Positions 1 through 7,870 of a stretch of DNA of 41,271 nucleotides are shown here, in pieces. Numbering within the stretch: the first letter of the stretch is position 1; every line of letters starts with the position of its first letter. Made by a program: the position numbers and the translations under genes. This stretch comes from Streptomyces graminilatus (GTDB taxonomy: Bacteria > Actinomycetota > Actinomycetes > Streptomycetales > Streptomycetaceae). The stretch spans positions 1 through 41,271 of the forward strand of contig NZ_LIQQ01000300.1 of NCBI RefSeq assembly GCF_001418565.1, in the 5' to 3' direction. The notes under the pieces are model-generated. The model saw only the letters and a program-made list of their open reading frames with translations. It had not been told where the DNA came from and searched no databases.

Positions 1-513
1 GTCGACGCCGACGGCAACAGTCTGCCGCCCGGCCGGACCGGCGAGGTCTGCGTCCGCACCCCCGCTCGGATGCTCGGCTACTGGAACCTTCCCGAGGCCA
101 CCGAGCGAGCCATGGTCGACGGCTGGCTGCACATGGGTGACGCCGGCTATCTCGACGACGACGGCTATCTGTTCCTGTGCGACCGGATCAACGACACCAT
201 CATCGTCGGCGGCCAGAACATCTACCCCGCCGAGATCGAGAAGCAGCTCAGCGAGCACCCGGCCGTCGCCGACGTCGCCGTGGTCGGCGTACCGCATCCC
301 GAGTGGGGCGACGAGGTCCACGCCTGCGTCCTGCCCCGCCCCGGTGTCTCCGTACGGCCGCGCGAGCTGATGACGTATCTGCAAGGCCGGATCGCCGACT
401 ACAAGGTTCCCGTGCGCTACCACCTGGTGGACGACCTGCCGCGCAACCCCTCCGGCAAGATCCTGCGCCGCGAGGTCCGCCGGCGACTCCTCACCGGGGC
501 CGACTCCTCCTGA
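1..513 (+). CDS. Acyl/aryl-AMP ligase (acyl-CoA synthetase family), C-terminal part only
   Basis: The gene enters from the left edge, so only the last 170 residues are present. They carry the end of the adenylate-forming core and the small C-terminal domain: GDAGYLDDDGYL, the hinge stretch DRINDTIIVGGQNIYP, and near the end PRNPSGKILRREVR, whose lysine is the catalytic residue conserved in ANL-family enzymes. Members activate a carboxylate with ATP and pass the acyl-AMP to CoA or a carrier protein. The acid-recognising part lies outside the window, so the substrate cannot be read. It ends at a strong bidirectional hairpin opposite a minus-strand gene. With the downstream thioesterase, flavin reductase and hydroxyacyl-CoA dehydrogenase, a role in secondary metabolism is likely but inferred. 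Confidence 0.9.
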   Translation, partial: VDADGNSLPPGRTGEVCVRTPARMLGYWNLPEATERAMVDGWLHMGDAGYLDDDGYLFLCDRINDTIIVGGQNIYPAEIEKQLSEHPAVADVAVVGVPHPEWGDEVHACVLPRPGVSVRPRELMTYLQGRIADYKVPVRYHLVDDLPRNPSGKILRREVRRRLLTGADSS

Positions 514-527
514 CGTACGCGACGCAC

Positions 528-576
528 AACGGCTACTGCCCCCGGCACCTTCTCGGTGCCGGGGGCAGTAGCCGTT
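528..576. terminator. Bidirectional intrinsic terminator, perfect 22-bp stem
   Basis: Arms 528-549 and 555-576 are exact reverse complements (AACGGCTACTGC... pairing with ...GCAGTAGCCGTT) around a TTCTC loop. It sits between two convergent genes and can serve both. There is no long U-tract, as is usual in Streptomyces. Confidence 0.85.
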
Positions 577-583
577 CGCGGTA

Positions 584-1135
584 TCAGGCGCCCGCGTCGG
601 CCTGGACCTTCATCAGGCGGCCGTCGGCCGGGTCGATGTCGACCTCCAACACCGTGATGATGCGGGCCAGTTGGAGGTAGCAGCCGGTCAGCAGGAACAG
701 CTCCAGGAGCTGACGGGACGTCAGCACCTCCCGTATCTCCTCCACTTCGGAGGCGGGCACGTCCTCCCCGCGGCACACCCACTGCGCGACCCGTACGGCG
801 GCCCGCTGACGCTCGTCGAGCCAGGTCGTGTCCCCGGCGCGCAGCGCGGCCAGTTGCTCGGCGGGGACGCCGGCGCGCAGTGCGAGGGGCTCGTGCTGCA
901 CCCACTCGTACTCGGCGCCGGTGTCCAACGCCACCTGGAGGATGGAGAGTTCGGCCACCTCCGGTGGCAGGTCGAGCCGGGTGAAGAGGGCCTCGGCGAG
1001 ACCCAGCACCGGCTCCAGCAGCGTGTGCGCGTGGGACACCATCGCCATGATGTTGAGCGGGGAGGCGAGCCGGGCCAGCGCCTTCTGGGCCTCGGCGGGC
1101 AGGGAATCGGGATCGGGATAGGGAATGCGTGCCAT
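584..1135 (-). CDS. Carboxymuconolactone decarboxylase (CMD)-like protein
   Basis: This 183-residue all-alpha protein resembles the CMD/AhpD-like family: an N-terminal IPYPDPDSLP stretch, a helix with ILQVALDTGAEYEWVQHEPLALRAGVP matching the family's YEW-x-xH...A-x-x-G pattern, and a C-terminal helix LLTGCYLQLARIITVLEVDID. No AhpD-type CxxC is present, so peroxidase activity is unlikely. The ATG at 1135 is preceded by CAGGAG at good spacing. It lies just downstream of an SDR on the same strand with a 35-base gap, so it probably ends that operon. CMD-like proteins of this size appear both in aromatic degradation and as tailoring proteins in gene clusters. The exact reaction is unknown. Confidence 0.75.
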   Translation of the reverse strand: MARIPYPDPDSLPAEAQKALARLASPLNIMAMVSHAHTLLEPVLGLAEALFTRLDLPPEVAELSILQVALDTGAEYEWVQHEPLALRAGVPAEQLAALRAGDTTWLDERQRAAVRVAQWVCRGEDVPASEVEEIREVLTSRQLLELFLLTGCYLQLARIITVLEVDIDPADGRLMKVQADAGA

Positions 1136-1170
1136 CGTCGTCGTCTCCTGGGGTCGTCGGTCGTCGGTTG

Positions 1171-2040
1171 TCAGGTGCCGGGCGTGGGTGCGGTGGGACG
1201 GGGGCCGCAGACGGTCTCGATCATCTGCGTGGCGGCCTTCACCCAGTTCTCGAAGCTGCCGACGGCCGCCGCGGTCTCGGTGAACGCGGCTGCCGTGGGC
1301 CCGACGAGGACGTGCACGGGGGATTCGGGATCGAGGGCGGCCGTGACGATGGCCTCGGCGGCCTCCGCCGGATCGCGGTCCGCCTGGGCGCTGCTGTGCA
1401 CGACGTAGTTGTTGGCCCACTCGTGATCGGCGCTGTAGGGACCGTCGGCGGTGGAGTCGATCACCCCGTGGTTGAAGATCTCGGTGGCGAAGAACTCCGG
1501 CTCCACGATCAGCGCCCTGATACCGAAGGGCGCGACCTCCCAGCTCAGCGCCTCGGTGAGCAGCGACAGGGCGTGCTTGCTCGATCCGTAGAAACCGCTG
1601 TGCGGCATTCCGGGCAGCCGCCCCGCGATGGAGCCGACGTTGACGATGACACCGCTGCGCCGCTCCCGCATGGAGGGGAGCACCGCCCGCGCGAGCCGGA
1701 CCGGCCCCCACACATTGGTCTCGTAGACCGCTCGCGCGCGGTCCATGGCGATCGTCTCGACCGGCCCGGCGTCACCCACCCCCGCGTTGTTGACGAGGAT
1801 GTCGAGGCGGCCCTCCTCCTCCAGGACCGTGCGCACCGCCGACTCCACGGACGCGTCGTCGGTGACGTCCAGCGTCAGCAGCCGCAGGGTCAGGCCCTCG
1901 GCGTCGGCGGTCTTGCGCAGCTTCTCGCTCCTGGCCGGATCGCGCATCGTCGCGTAGACGACCGCTCCGCGCCGGGCGAACTCGACGGCGGTCGCGGCGC
2001 CGATGCCGCTGCTGCAGCCGGTGACCAGTACCACGTTCAT
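1171..2040 (-). CDS. Short-chain dehydrogenase/reductase (classical SDR)
   Basis: A 289-residue classical SDR. The cofactor motif TGCSSGIG is at residues 7-14, NNAG at 84-87, and the catalytic set N109, S137, Y151 and K155 (YGSSK) is complete. R33 after the second beta strand fits NADP(H) preference. The family reduces ketones or oxidises alcohols on small molecules. The substrate cannot be told from sequence. Its ATG overlaps the stop codon of the upstream flavin reductase in an ATGA arrangement, implying translational coupling. The extended C-terminal part (about residues 185-289) is typical of SDRs with a substrate-binding lid. Confidence 0.9.
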   Translation of the reverse strand: MNVVLVTGCSSGIGAATAVEFARRGAVVYATMRDPARSEKLRKTADAEGLTLRLLTLDVTDDASVESAVRTVLEEEGRLDILVNNAGVGDAGPVETIAMDRARAVYETNVWGPVRLARAVLPSMRERRSGVIVNVGSIAGRLPGMPHSGFYGSSKHALSLLTEALSWEVAPFGIRALIVEPEFFATEIFNHGVIDSTADGPYSADHEWANNYVVHSSAQADRDPAEAAEAIVTAALDPESPVHVLVGPTAAAFTETAAAVGSFENWVKAATQMIETVCGPRPTAPTPGT

Positions 2041-2585
2041 GATGTGCGCTCTCCTTTGGTCTCCAGGGCGGGCGGTACGGCGATCCGCGGACCCGGCCGG
2101 CAGAAGGAGCCGTCCTGGAAGAGCAGCGGGTCGCCGGAGGTGAAGGCGAAGTCCTGTACCTCGCCGACGAACAGGATGTGATCGCCGCCGTCGTAGGCAC
2201 GCCAGGGCCGGCACCGCAGCCAGGCCACCGTGCCGTCGAGCCGGGGCACACCGTCCTGGTCCACCCACGGAACGGGCAGCCCGGACTGCGGCCGGCCGGC
2301 GAAGTGCAGCGCGAGCGGCGCCTGGTCGGCGGCCAGGACGTTGACCACGAACGGCGCGCCGCGCAGGCCCGCGCAGGCCCGCGCCCGGCGGCCGACGCTG
2401 ACCAGCACCAGGGACGGGGCGAGGGACACGGAGGTGAACGAACTGATGGTGATGCCACGGGAACCCGCGCCCTCGGCGTAGGTCACCGTGCTCACCCCGG
2501 TGCCGAACCGGCCCAGACAGTCGCGCAGTTGCCGGGCGTCCAGGTCGGCCGACGGAGGAGGAGATCCGGTCAGAGCGGACTGCAT
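2037..2585 (-). CDS. Flavin reductase-like (FMN-binding split-barrel) protein
   Basis: A 182-residue protein of the flavin reductase family that supplies reduced FMN/FAD to two-component monooxygenases or halogenases. Family signatures seen are LRDCLGRFGTGVSTVTY near residues 19-35, GITISSFTSVSLAPSLVLVSV (the flavin-binding S-x-x-S-x-P-P-like stretch), FVVNVLA, and GDHILFVGEVQDF at the C-terminal end. The ATG at 2585 follows GGAGGG closely. The gene starts inside the end of the thioesterase (16-base overlap) and its stop overlaps the SDR start, so three genes are tightly coupled. The oxygenase partner is not in this window and may lie to the left in the presumed cluster. Confidence 0.88.
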   Translation of the reverse strand: MQSALTGSPPPSADLDARQLRDCLGRFGTGVSTVTYAEGAGSRGITISSFTSVSLAPSLVLVSVGRRARACAGLRGAPFVVNVLAADQAPLALHFAGRPQSGLPVPWVDQDGVPRLDGTVAWLRCRPWRAYDGGDHILFVGEVQDFAFTSGDPLLFQDGSFCRPGPRIAVPPALETKGERTS

Positions 2586-3376
2586 GAACCCTCCAGCGGA
2601 AGTGGACTCGACCAGTCGGCGGGCGCGGAGCCGGCCGACTGCCGTCGGATACGGCGGTCCAGATCGAGCTGGATCGCCATGGCGTGCTCGAACAGATAGA
2701 AATGGCCGCCTGGGAACTCCCGCACACCGAGGAACGACTCGGTCCGGCCGGACCACGCCCGCATGGCCCCGGGCGGCATCAGCGGGTCGGTGGCCCCGGT
2801 GTACGCGGCGATCGGGCACGGTACGCGCGCACCGTCGTCCTCGTACCCGGCGACCAGCGAGAAGTCCGCCCGGATGGTCGGAACGGCGGACTCCAGCAGC
2901 GCCCGTTCGCGTGGCGTCGCGGTGGGTACGAGGCCCAACCGGTCGACCGTGGCGAGCAGTTCGGCGTCCGGCATCCGGTGCACCAGGGACAGCCCGATGG
3001 CGTCGGGCAGTTCGGGCGCCCAGCCGGACACGGCGAGCAGCGCCGGGGGCACCGCGCCCCGCTCGGTGAGTCCCACCGTCAGCCGGTAGGCCAGCAGCGC
3101 GCCGAGGCTGTGCCCGAAGAACAGGTACGGCCGGCCGTCCAGTTCCGCCTCGACCGCGTCGCACAACTCCTCGACCAGCGGACCGAGCTCCGAACGGGGC
3201 GCCTCACCGCTCTGTCCGGGCCGTCCCGGCAACTGCACCGCGCGCAGCTCAAGACCACGGGGCAGATCGGAGCTCCAGGACATGTAACCGAGTGGGGAAC
3301 CGCCGGCGTGCGGAAAGAGGAAAAGCTGGGCCTCGGCGTCCGGGCGGGCAGCCGCCGACGGAAACCAATCGTTCAT
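2570..3376 (-). CDS. Type II thioesterase (alpha/beta hydrolase)
   Basis: A 268-residue external thioesterase of the kind found with polyketide and nonribosomal peptide synthases, where it removes aberrant acyl groups from carrier proteins. The nucleophile elbow GHSLGA places Ser90, DPLM gives Asp197, and GGHFYLF gives His225, a complete triad. The N-terminal FPHAGGSPLGY is the usual oxyanion-loop motif. I chose the ATG at 3376 because CTGGAG precedes it and the family begins here. The longer in-frame upstream start would add 35 unrelated residues. First gene of the coupled set with flavin reductase and SDR. Confidence 0.92.
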   Translation of the reverse strand: MNDWFPSAAARPDAEAQLFLFPHAGGSPLGYMSWSSDLPRGLELRAVQLPGRPGQSGEAPRSELGPLVEELCDAVEAELDGRPYLFFGHSLGALLAYRLTVGLTERGAVPPALLAVSGWAPELPDAIGLSLVHRMPDAELLATVDRLGLVPTATPRERALLESAVPTIRADFSLVAGYEDDGARVPCPIAAYTGATDPLMPPGAMRAWSGRTESFLGVREFPGGHFYLFEHAMAIQLDLDRRIRRQSAGSAPADWSSPLPLEGSCSPL

Positions 3377-3565
3377 CAGAACTCCAGCAGGAATGGCGAA
3401 CGAAAAAGGATGGTTGTGGGAAGACTTCTCGAAGCTAGCACGGAAAAGCATGCCCGTAGAAGGCGCAATCACCGGTGAAACCCGCATCAGTTCCCCGTCA
3501 GTAGCCGATCAGGAGAACATGATTGAATCCAATGGATGGTTACCTGAATTCGAAAGAGGTAGCAA
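3377..3565. promoter_or_regulatory. Divergent promoter region between thioesterase and hydroxyacyl-CoA dehydrogenase
   Basis: These 189 bases are clearly more AT-rich than the flanking genes and separate two divergent starts, so they must hold promoters for both directions. I could not assign a convincing -35/-10 pair. The RBS for the plus-strand gene is AAGAGG at about 3554-3559. Confidence 0.55.
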
Positions 3566-4444
3566 ATGCGGAATTCCCCGGAGATCGTCGAATTCACCGT
3601 GCCTGACCGTCCGGCGGCAGTCGTCGGAGCCGGGACGATGGGCCGCAGGATCGCCCTGATGCTCGCCGCCCGGGGCGGCGAGGTGCGGATTCTCGACCCG
3701 TCGGCCGAGCAGCGCGCCGCCGCGGCCGGCTTTGTGACGGACCAGCTCCCGCAGGTCGCGGCGGACATCCCGGGCGGCGCCCCGGGCACGGTGGTCCCGC
3801 TGGAGGACCTCGCCGACGCCGTCCGCGACACCTGGCTCGTGGTGGAGGCGATCCCCGAGCGCTTGGACCTGAAACGCGACCTGTTCGCCGAACTGGGCCG
3901 GACCGCTCCCGAGGACGCGATCCTCGCCAGCAACTCCTCCTCGTACTCCACCCGCCTCTTCGCGGACGCCGTGACCGTACGGCCGGAGCGGGTGGTCAAC
4001 ACCCACTTCTTCACCCAGCTCCCGGCCTGCCGCATCGTGGAGGTAATGTCAAGCGGCACCACGGATCCGGACGTGATGAAGCGGTTGATGACCGTCCTGC
4101 CGGAATTCGGCCTGCGGCCCTATGAAGTGCGCGGGGAAAGCACCGGATTCATCTTCAATCGCATCTGGGCCGCCATCAAACGCGAATCCCTGATGGTCGC
4201 CGCCGAGGGTGTGGCCACCCCCGAGGACGTCGACGAGATATTCCGCGACACCCTGGGCACGCCCGTCGGCCCGTTCCGCGCGATGGACCAGGTGGGCCTG
4301 GACGTCGTCCTGGACGTGGAGGAGCACTACGCCAAGGAACGCCCCGGCACCCCGGAAGGCCCGCGCCAACTCCTGCGCATGCTGCTGGACCAGGGGTACC
4401 TCGGCGCGAAGAGCGGGCGCGGCTTCTATTCGTACGACGGCTGA
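3566..4444 (+). CDS. 3-hydroxyacyl-CoA dehydrogenase family protein
   Basis: A 292-residue NAD-dependent dehydrogenase. The Rossmann motif GAGTMG is at residues 21-26, E94 lies in VVEAIPE, and the catalytic histidine lies in NTHFFTQLP (His147). The C-terminal helical domain ends with the family signature GYLGAKSGRGFYSYDG. It resembles 3-hydroxybutyryl-CoA dehydrogenases and the cluster-borne versions that make hydroxylated or methoxylated polyketide extender units. HFFTQLPACRIVEV differs from the common HFFNPVPVMKLVEI, suggesting a non-standard acyl group (inference). The ATG at 3566 has AGAGG upstream. It ends at a strong terminator and may be the right border of the gene cluster. Confidence 0.9.
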   Translation: MRNSPEIVEFTVPDRPAAVVGAGTMGRRIALMLAARGGEVRILDPSAEQRAAAAGFVTDQLPQVAADIPGGAPGTVVPLEDLADAVRDTWLVVEAIPERLDLKRDLFAELGRTAPEDAILASNSSSYSTRLFADAVTVRPERVVNTHFFTQLPACRIVEVMSSGTTDPDVMKRLMTVLPEFGLRPYEVRGESTGFIFNRIWAAIKRESLMVAAEGVATPEDVDEIFRDTLGTPVGPFRAMDQVGLDVVLDVEEHYAKERPGTPEGPRQLLRMLLDQGYLGAKSGRGFYSYDG

Positions 4445-4456
4445 GGCCGTGCAGCG

Positions 4457-4490
4457 GGGAAGGGCGGGGGCACATGCCCCCGCCCTCCCC
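4457..4490. terminator. Bidirectional hairpin terminator
   Basis: GGGCGGGGGC (4462-4471) pairs perfectly with GCCCCCGCCC (4476-4485) around an ACAT loop. The stem can be extended outward by GGGGA/TCCCC with a single bulge. It lies between two convergent genes. Confidence 0.8.
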
Positions 4491-4522
4491 TTGACTCAAC
4501 CCTTCTGGCCAGGCCAGGCCCG

Positions 4523-5140
4523 TTACGAGGTGACGGTCGTCGCGGCCCCGCGTGCGTTGTAGACGACGGCGTCCGTGCGCTCGCCGTAGGCCCGGAAGAC
4601 CGCGACCGCCTCGTCACGGAGCACGTCGGACACGATCCGGATGCCGCGCCGCTCGAACTGCTCTGCCCAGTCCTCGCGCATGGGGCCTTCGTCGAAGCCG
4701 GTGAGCTGCTCCACCTCGGGGCCTTCCCCCGCGATGACCAGGCGCCGGATCCCGGACCACATCGCGGCGCCGTAACACATGGCGCAGGGGCGCCAGTTGA
4801 CGACCAGTTCCAGGTCCGGGCCGCCCGGGGCGCCGAGGTCCCAGGCGCCGAGGCGGGTCTGCGCCAGGGAGATCGCCACGACCTCGGCGTGGGTGGAGGA
4901 GAGCCCGGAGGCCAGGACGACGTTGACTCCGGCGGAGACGAGCCGTCCGGTCGCCGTCTCCACCACCAGCGCGGCGAAAGGACCGCCCGTGTCCTCGCGG
5001 TGGTTGCGTTCGGCGAGCCGGTTGGCGAGGCGCATCCGGTCCTCGTCGGTCGGCAGGGTGTCGGGCACGTCGGCCAGCTCGGACAGTACCCAGGCGGGGA
5101 GCCGGGCGCCGAACGTGGTGGCGAGGGCGGAAGTGTCCAT
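4523..5140 (-). CDS. Guanine-deaminase-like cytidine/deoxycytidylate deaminase-superfamily enzyme
   Basis: A 205-residue zinc hydrolytic deaminase. H84-A-E86 and P118-C119-A-M-C122 give the three zinc ligands and the catalytic glutamate. The sequence after the motifs (YGAAMWSGIRRLVIAGEG, then TGFDEGPM and a long C-terminal tail) resembles bacterial GuaD-type guanine deaminases more than the tRNA adenosine deaminase TadA. The substrate is therefore probably a purine or other aminated heterocycle, not RNA (inference). The ATG at 5140 with GGAG upstream is chosen over an in-frame ATG 27 codons earlier. It is the last gene of the minus-strand Rieske/ABC operon, 124 bases after a permease, so it may process the imported compound. 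Confidence 0.82.
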   Translation of the reverse strand: MDTSALATTFGARLPAWVLSELADVPDTLPTDEDRMRLANRLAERNHREDTGGPFAALVVETATGRLVSAGVNVVLASGLSSTHAEVVAISLAQTRLGAWDLGAPGGPDLELVVNWRPCAMCYGAAMWSGIRRLVIAGEGPEVEQLTGFDEGPMREDWAEQFERRGIRIVSDVLRDEAVAVFRAYGERTDAVVYNARGAATTVTS

Positions 5141-5203
5141 CGAGCAGGTCTCCGGTGGTAGGCAGGACGGGGTCACGGGCCGAGGAGCCGGGCAGGCCCG
5201 TGG

Positions 5204-5233
5204 CAACCCGTGAGAACCCATGGGAACCCATGG
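5204..5233. repeat. Three tandem decamers, 10-bp period
   Basis: CAACCCGTGA, GAACCCATGG and GAACCCATGG follow each other exactly, with a partial fourth unit GAACGAGAAC. The last two contain the palindrome CCCATGGG at 5217-5224 and 5227-5234. They lie in the gap between permease and deaminase of one operon. Confidence 0.7.
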
Positions 5234-5264
5234 GAACGAGAACTGGCCGCCCTGGCCGCTCAGG

Positions 5265-6098
5265 TCAGGTGCCCGGGCGGATGTTGGGCGCGAAGCGGGC
5301 CAGGGCGACGGTCTCGATGGCCGCGATGGTGTTGTACGCGAGTGCGGAGACCGCGGTGAGGACCGCGACCGAGGCCCAGAGGTGGTCGTAGTCGAAGGTG
5401 GACGAGTCCTTGAGCATCGCGTAGCCGAGACCTTGTCCGGTGGAGAGCCATTCGGCGAGCAGCGCGCCGATCAGGGCCCCGGGGACGCCGACACGGGCGC
5501 TGGCGAAGAACGCGGGGACCGCGCTGGGCAGCATCACCTTACGGGCGACCGTCCAGCTTCCGGCGCCGTACGCGCGGCACAGGTCGGCCGCCTGACGGGA
5601 CGCGGAGCGCAGACCGAAGGTCATGGTGACCAGGGCGGGGAAGAAGACGATCAGACCGCTGATGACGGTCGTGGCCATCAGGCCGCGGCCGAAGACGAGG
5701 GTGATGAGCGGGGTCATCGCCACCAGCGGCACGGACCGCATGACGACCGCCATCGGCAGCAGTGCCTGCTCGACGCTCCGCAGCAGGACGAAGACGACCG
5801 CCACGCCCACCGCCGCCGCCAGCCCGGCGACGAAGCCGAACCCGGCGTCGAGCAGGGTGCGGCCCAGACCGGAGGAGACCAGGGAGCGGTGGGCGCCCGC
5901 GTCCGCGCCCGTGAACAGGTAGTGGAAGATGTCGACCGGCGACTTGGCCACCAGTGGGTCCAGGTCGTAGATCTCCAGGAAGACGATCCACAGGACGACG
6001 ACGGCCGTCATCGTCACGACCACGTTCAGCAGCGGGCGCAGCACACCCGCCGCGAAGCGCAGCGCGGGGGTCGTACGCGTGTTCGTCGCGGTGCTCAT
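5265..6098 (-). CDS. ABC transporter permease (SsuC/TauC/ThiX-like)
   Basis: A 277-residue inner-membrane permease of the nitrate/sulfonate/taurine/thiamine-precursor importer group. An N-terminal membrane segment (LLNVVVTMTAVVVLWIVFL) is followed by about five more. The cytoplasmic coupling loop reads CRAYGAGSWTVARKVMLPSAVPAFF, the EAA-type motif that contacts the ATPase. The ATG at 6098 overlaps the stop of the neighbouring permease (ATGA). It forms the membrane channel with the second permease, driven by the ATPase at 6871-7731 and fed by the lipoprotein at 7871-8974. Two different permease genes imply a heterodimeric channel, whereas many SsuC systems use a homodimer. Confidence 0.9.
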   Translation of the reverse strand: MSTATNTRTTPALRFAAGVLRPLLNVVVTMTAVVVLWIVFLEIYDLDPLVAKSPVDIFHYLFTGADAGAHRSLVSSGLGRTLLDAGFGFVAGLAAAVGVAVVFVLLRSVEQALLPMAVVMRSVPLVAMTPLITLVFGRGLMATTVISGLIVFFPALVTMTFGLRSASRQAADLCRAYGAGSWTVARKVMLPSAVPAFFASARVGVPGALIGALLAEWLSTGQGLGYAMLKDSSTFDYDHLWASVAVLTAVSALAYNTIAAIETVALARFAPNIRPGT

Positions 6099-6874
6099 GC
6101 GCCTCCGCCTTCCACTGTTGTCGTGCGCGACCACGGCAGCGCGTAGCGGGCGACGATCCCGACCGCGCCGTAGGCGACGCCCGCCACCGCGCCCGAGACC
6201 AGGGCGATGCCCCAGGTGCGGGGCACGTCGAGCTGCTGCTGGGCGATGGTCATGGCGATGCCGAGGCCGTTGTCGACACGGCCGAGGTACTCGCCGATGA
6301 TCGCGCCGAGCAGCGCCGCCGGCCCGGCGATCTTGAGCGCGGCCAGCGTGCTGGGCAGTGCGGCGATCAGACGGACCCGCAGCATCTGCTGCCAGCGACC
6401 GCCGCCGTACGCGCGTACGAGGTCCAGGGAGGCGGGGTCGGCCGAGCGCAGGCCGAGCAGGGCGCCGATGAGGGTGGTGAAGAAGACCGACAGCCCGGCC
6501 ATCGCCGACATCGGCTTGTCCCCGTCCAGGACGAGGGACAGGATCGGGCCGATCGCCACGATCGGCAGACAATAGGAAGCCACCGCTATCTGCGTGATCA
6601 CCCGCTCCAGTACGGGCACCAGCAGCACCAGCACCGCCAGGCCCAGCGCCAGCGCGTTGCCGAGCAGATACCCGGTCAGGGCCTCGCCCACGGTCTGCGT
6701 GACATGCGGGCTGTAGAAGGTCCAGCCGTCGTCGGACACGCTCGCCACCACCGACCAGGGGGTGGGAACGCCGTCCCCGGGGCCGAAGACGGTGGTGGCC
6801 AGCAGCGACCACGCCCCGATCAGGGCCGCGATGCCGACGGCCCCGCCGGTCCAGGCGGAACGCCGCGCACTCAT
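6095..6874 (-). CDS. ABC transporter permease (SsuC-like, second subunit)
   Basis: A 259-residue permease paralogous to the one at 5265-6098, with hydrophobic segments near residues 10-28, 68-95, 100-118 and 128-145 and the coupling-loop motif [28 protein letters not shown]. The ATG at 6874 overlaps the ATPase stop by four bases, and its own stop overlaps the next permease start. ATPase and both permeases are therefore translated as a coupled unit. The transported compound is unknown. The family handles small organic molecules such as sulfonates and pyrimidines. Confidence 0.9.
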   Translation of the reverse strand: MSARRSAWTGGAVGIAALIGAWSLLATTVFGPGDGVPTPWSVVASVSDDGWTFYSPHVTQTVGEALTGYLLGNALALGLAVLVLLVPVLERVITQIAVASYCLPIVAIGPILSLVLDGDKPMSAMAGLSVFFTTLIGALLGLRSADPASLDLVRAYGGGRWQQMLRVRLIAALPSTLAALKIAGPAALLGAIIGEYLGRVDNGLGIAMTIAQQQLDVPRTWGIALVSGAVAGVAYGAVGIVARYALPWSRTTTVEGGGA

Positions 6875-7731
6875 GACGCCCCCGCCGCGGACTCGGCGGA
6901 CTCGGCGGCGTCGGCGGGGGAGTCGGCGCGGCCGAACAGGAGTTCCGACAACTGGTCGGCGTAGGCGTGGAACTCGGGTGAGCGCATCATCTCCGGGGTG
7001 CGGGGCCTCGGCAGGTCGATGGAGACGACCTCCACGATCCGGCCGGGCCGGGGGGACATGACGGCGACGGTGTCGCTGAGCAGCACGGCCTCGTTGATGG
7101 AGTGGGTGACCAGCAGCGTGGTCACCGCGCGGGCCTGCCAGATGCGCTGGAGTTCGAGGTTCAGCCGCTGACGGGTCATGTCGTCCAGCGCGCCGAACGG
7201 CTCGTCCAGCAGCAGCACCTTGGGGTCGACGACCAGCGAACGGGCGATCGCGACACGCTGCCGCATCCCGCCGGAGAGCTGGGCGGGGCGGGCCTTCTCG
7301 AAGCCTTCGAGACCGACCAGCCTGATGAGGTCGGAGATCGCCGCCGGGTCGGCCTTGATACCGCTGATCTCCAGCGGCAGCCGGATGTTGGCGGCGACCG
7401 AGCGCCACGGCAGCAGCGCGGCGTCCTGGAAGGCGATGCCCAGGTGGTGCCGCTTGCGGGCCGCCTCCGGATCCTCGCCGTGCACGAGCGCCGTACCTGA
7501 GGTGGGGCTGTCGAGCCCGGCGAGGATCCGCAGAACCGTCGACTTGCCACAGCCCGACGGCCCGAGCAGCGCGAGGAACTGGCCCTCGGCCGTGTCCAGA
7601 TCGACGCCGGCCAGTGCGGGAACGCGGTTCCGGCCGAGCTTGAACTCCTTGCTCAGCCCGCGCAGGGACAGCCCGGTGCCGGAGGGCACGGACTCGTCGG
7701 GTGCTTCGGGAACAACGGCTGCGGTACTCAT
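6871..7731 (-). CDS. ABC transporter ATP-binding protein (SsuB/TauB-like)
   Basis: A 286-residue ATPase. Walker [10 protein letters not shown] is at residues 57-65, the signature is LSGGMRQR, Walker B is [13 protein letters not shown], and the switch histidine is in [13 protein letters not shown]. The closing part ([19 protein letters not shown]) is typical of the nitrate/taurine/sulfonate class. I place the start at 7731 (MSTAAVV), because the upstream in-frame extension consists of low-complexity repeat-encoded residues. No strong RBS is visible, and the tandem 7-bp repeats just upstream may matter for translation. It powers the two downstream permeases. Confidence 0.92.
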   Translation of the reverse strand: MSTAAVVPEAPDESVPSGTGLSLRGLSKEFKLGRNRVPALAGVDLDTAEGQFLALLGPSGCGKSTVLRILAGLDSPTSGTALVHGEDPEAARKRHHLGIAFQDAALLPWRSVAANIRLPLEISGIKADPAAISDLIRLVGLEGFEKARPAQLSGGMRQRVAIARSLVVDPKVLLLDEPFGALDDMTRQRLNLELQRIWQARAVTTLLVTHSINEAVLLSDTVAVMSPRPGRIVEVVSIDLPRPRTPEMMRSPEFHAYADQLSELLFGRADSPADAAESAESAAGAS

Positions 7732-7745
7732 CAGTTGGCGACCTC

Positions 7746-7826
7746 GGTGTGCGGTGTGCGGTGTGCGGTGCGTGGTGTGGGTACGGGTCAGGGGATACGG
7801 GTACTGGAAGCCGGAAGCCGGAAGCC
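7746..7826. repeat. Two 7-bp x3 tandem repeats in one intergenic gap
   Basis: GGTGTGC is repeated three times at 7746-7766 and GGAAGCC three times at 7806-7826, both between the binding-protein gene and the ATPase gene of the operon. Both arrays have the same unit length and copy number. Confidence 0.75.
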
Positions 7827-7870
7827 GGCACCGGTGGGCCGACGGGGGCCGCACCGGTGCCGCCGGAGCC

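Noticed and set aside
5204..7830. Short tandem repeats considered as a CRISPR remnant
   Set aside because: Units are 7 or 10 bp, head to tail without spacers, and there are no cas genes.
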